5,660 nucleotides of DNA, from assembly GCA_902474645.1 (NCBI GenBank), contig CABRWN010000137.1:1-5660 (forward strand). Reading direction: 5' to 3'. This DNA is from an uncultured Collinsella sp. (lineage in GTDB: Bacteria; Actinomycetota; Coriobacteriia; Coriobacteriales; Coriobacteriaceae). The notes under the pieces are model-generated. The model was not told the DNA's origin, made no database searches, and worked only from the letters and a program-made list of their open reading frames with translations. This document shows positions 4,295 through 5,660 of the stretch, one piece after another; within the stretch, counting starts at the first letter, position 1, and every line of letters begins with the position of its first letter. Made by a program: the position numbers and the translations under genes.

Positions 4295-5660
4295 CTAGAG
4301 CGTCTTGAGGTACTCCCCCAGCTCTTCCTCCCAGTCGGGCATGTGGAAGCCGACCGACTCGAGCCTGGACAGGTCGAGCGCGGAGTGGACCGGGCGCGGG
4401 GCGACGGGGCCCGCGGCGGTGGAGTAGTAGTCGGCGGTCGATACCGGCACGACCTTGTCCCCGTTGCCGTTGACGGCATCGAAGACGGCGCGGGCGATGT
4501 CGGCCCAGCTCTTGACGGCGCCGGAGCCGGTGCAGTCGTAGGTGCCGTAGGGGGCCTTCACATCAAGCACGTGGAAGATGGCCTCGGCCATGTCGCGCGT
4601 GAAGGTCAGGCGGCCCAGCTGGTCGTCGACCACGGTGACCTGCGCGAGCCCGTCCTCCGGGTCGGCGACGCGGTCGGAGAGCCCCTTCATGGTCTTGACG
4701 AAGTTGTGGCCCTCGCCGATGACCCAGCTGGAGCGCATGATGTAGTGGCGCGGGCACCCGGCCACGGCGATGTCGCCGGCGGCCTTGGTCTGGCCGTAGA
4801 CGGACAGCGGGCTGAGGGGCTCGTCCTCGGTATGGACCTCGGCCGTGCCGTCGAAGACGTAGTCGCTGGACACGTGGACGAGCGTGATGCCGTGCCCGGC
4901 GCATGTGCGGGCGAGCAGGGCCGGCCCGGTCGCGTTGGCCTTCCAGGCGGTGGCACGGCCCTCGGGGGTCTCCGCCCTGTCCACGGCGGTGTAGGCGCCG
5001 CAGTTGATGACCGTGCCGTAGAGCGACCAGTCGTACTGCGCGTAGGCGTCCGGGTCGGACATGTCGAAGGTGTCGATGTCGCAGAAGTCGAAGTCCTTGG
5101 CGACGCCGCGCTCCTCCGCCAGCCTGCGCACCGCGCGGCCCAGCTGGCCGTTGCAGCCGGTGACGAGCGTCCTCTTGGGCGCCATGGGGACGACGTCCCT
5201 CAGCATCGGGTGGTTGAGGTCCGCCTCGGAGACGGTGGCCTGGTCCAGCGGGATCGGCCACTCGATGGCGAGCTCGGGGTCGGCGAGGTTAACGAAGGTG
5301 TAGGTCCTCTTCAGCTCCAGCGACCAGTGGGCGTCCACCAGGTAGGTGTAGGCGGTGCCGTCCTCCAGGGCCTGGAAGGAGTTGCCCACGCCGCGCGGGA
5401 CGTAGATGGCCCTGGACGGGTCGAGCGTGCAGGTGAACACCTTCCCGTAGGTGGCGCTGCCCTCGCGCAGGTCCACCCAGGCGCCGAAGACCGAGCCGCG
5501 GGCCACCGAGATGAACTTGTCCCAGGGCTCGGCGTGGATGCCGCGGGTGACGCCCCTCTTCTCGTTGTAGGAGATGTTGTTCTGGACGACGCGGAGGTCA
5601 GGGATCCCGAGCGAGGTCATCTTGGCGCGCTGCCAGTTCTCCTTGAACCAGCCACGGTTG
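4295..5660 (-). CDS. rmlCD: Bifunctional dTDP-4-dehydrorhamnose 3,5-epimerase / reductase fusion (RmlC-RmlD), 5' end outside window
   Basis: It should carry out the last two steps to dTDP-L-rhamnose: epimerisation of dTDP-4-keto-6-deoxyglucose, then NAD(P)H reduction. Numbering is from the Met at 5620, but the frame stays open to the window edge and the 13 upstream residues (RGWFKENW and neighbours) match the RmlC N-terminus, so that Met is internal and the gene is cut, probably by a few dozen residues. The cupin RmlC part covers about 1-145. His29, Tyr93 and Asp134 align with its catalytic His, Tyr and Asp, while the usual second His is Asn80. The short-chain dehydrogenase-type RmlD part runs from about 149 to 441, with nucleotide-binding TGCNGQLG (154-161), SSDYVFDG (251-258), the YGQTK active site (Tyr275, Lys279) and the C-terminal APRPVHSALDLSRLE. 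Such fusions are known in actinobacteria. GC and AGG arginine codons are visibly higher than in its neighbours. A shared terminator separates it from the convergent glycosyltransferase. Confidence 0.93.
   Translation of the reverse strand, partial: NRGWFKENWQRAKMTSLGIPDLRVVQNNISYNEKRGVTRGIHAEPWDKFISVARGSVFGAWVDLREGSATYGKVFTCTLDPSRAIYVPRGVGNSFQALEDGTAYTYLVDAHWSLELKRTYTFVNLADPELAIEWPIPLDQATVSEADLNHPMLRDVVPMAPKRTLVTGCNGQLGRAVRRLAEERGVAKDFDFCDIDTFDMSDPDAYAQYDWSLYGTVINCGAYTAVDRAETPEGRATAWKANATGPALLARTCAGHGITLVHVSSDYVFDGTAEVHTEDEPLSPLSVYGQTKAAGDIAVAGCPRHYIMRSSWVIGEGHNFVKTMKGLSDRVADPEDGLAQVTVVDDQLGRLTFTRDMAEAIFHVLDVKAPYGTYDCTGSGAVKSWADIARAVFDAVNGNGDKVVPVSTADYYSTAAGPVAPRPVHSALDLSRLESVGFHMPDWEEELGEYLKTL

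Noticed and set aside
4563..5261. A 232-codon open frame in another minus-strand frame inside the rml gene
   Set aside because: The high GC removes stop codons by chance; the translation is low-complexity Arg/Gly/His/Pro and overlaps a well-supported reductase.
5618..5620. The Met at 5620 as the true start of the RmlC-RmlD protein
   Set aside because: The frame continues open to the edge, the upstream residues match the conserved RmlC N-terminus, and no ribosome site precedes this ATG.
1..5660. CRISPR array, insertion sequence or defence system
   Set aside because: There are no regularly spaced direct repeats, transposase motifs, terminal inverted repeats around a gene, or recognisable nuclease or toxin domains.

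Overview
The window looks like chromosomal DNA from a high-GC, Gram-positive, gut-type actinobacterium, most likely class Coriobacteriia (Collinsella-like). This rests on moderately high GC, strong AGGAG-type ribosome sites, frequent GTG starts, TATAAT-like -10 boxes, a CCA-encoding tRNA gene and an RmlC-RmlD fusion protein. The genus is recalled family knowledge, not something tested here. Five protein genes are complete, one is cut by the right edge, and there is one tRNA gene.

Layout from left to right. A perfect 16-bp hairpin (18-58) lies just before aroQ (+, 80-517), the type II 3-dehydroquinate dehydratase of the shikimate pathway. A second large hairpin (552-610) follows and merges into a TATAAT box that probably drives a small DUF4869-family gene of unknown function (+, 649-1116). 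Facing it on the minus strand are a terminator (1263-1295) and tRNA-Arg(UCU) (1305-1381). Upstream of the tRNA on the same strand lies a two-gene polysaccharide ABC exporter: permease (3060-2215), then ATPase (2203-1436). Across a 160-bp divergent promoter region is a family 2 glycosyltransferase with two C-terminal membrane segments (+, 3221-4192). It converges, across a bidirectional terminator (4243-4272), on an RmlC-RmlD fusion (minus, 4295 to beyond 5660) whose N-terminus lies outside the window.

The right-hand two thirds is therefore a cell-surface glycan region. The fusion protein would make dTDP-L-rhamnose, the glycosyltransferase would load or extend a lipid-linked sugar at the membrane, and the ABC-2 transporter would export a lipid-linked polysaccharide. 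That these genes act on one and the same polymer is inference from proximity. The rml fusion differs visibly in base composition and arginine codon choice from its neighbours, which suggests a separate history.

I found no CRISPR array, transposase, integrase, toxin-antitoxin pair or clear defence system. The least explained elements are the DUF4869 gene, the two unusual hairpins on its side of the window, and the compositional break at the rml gene.
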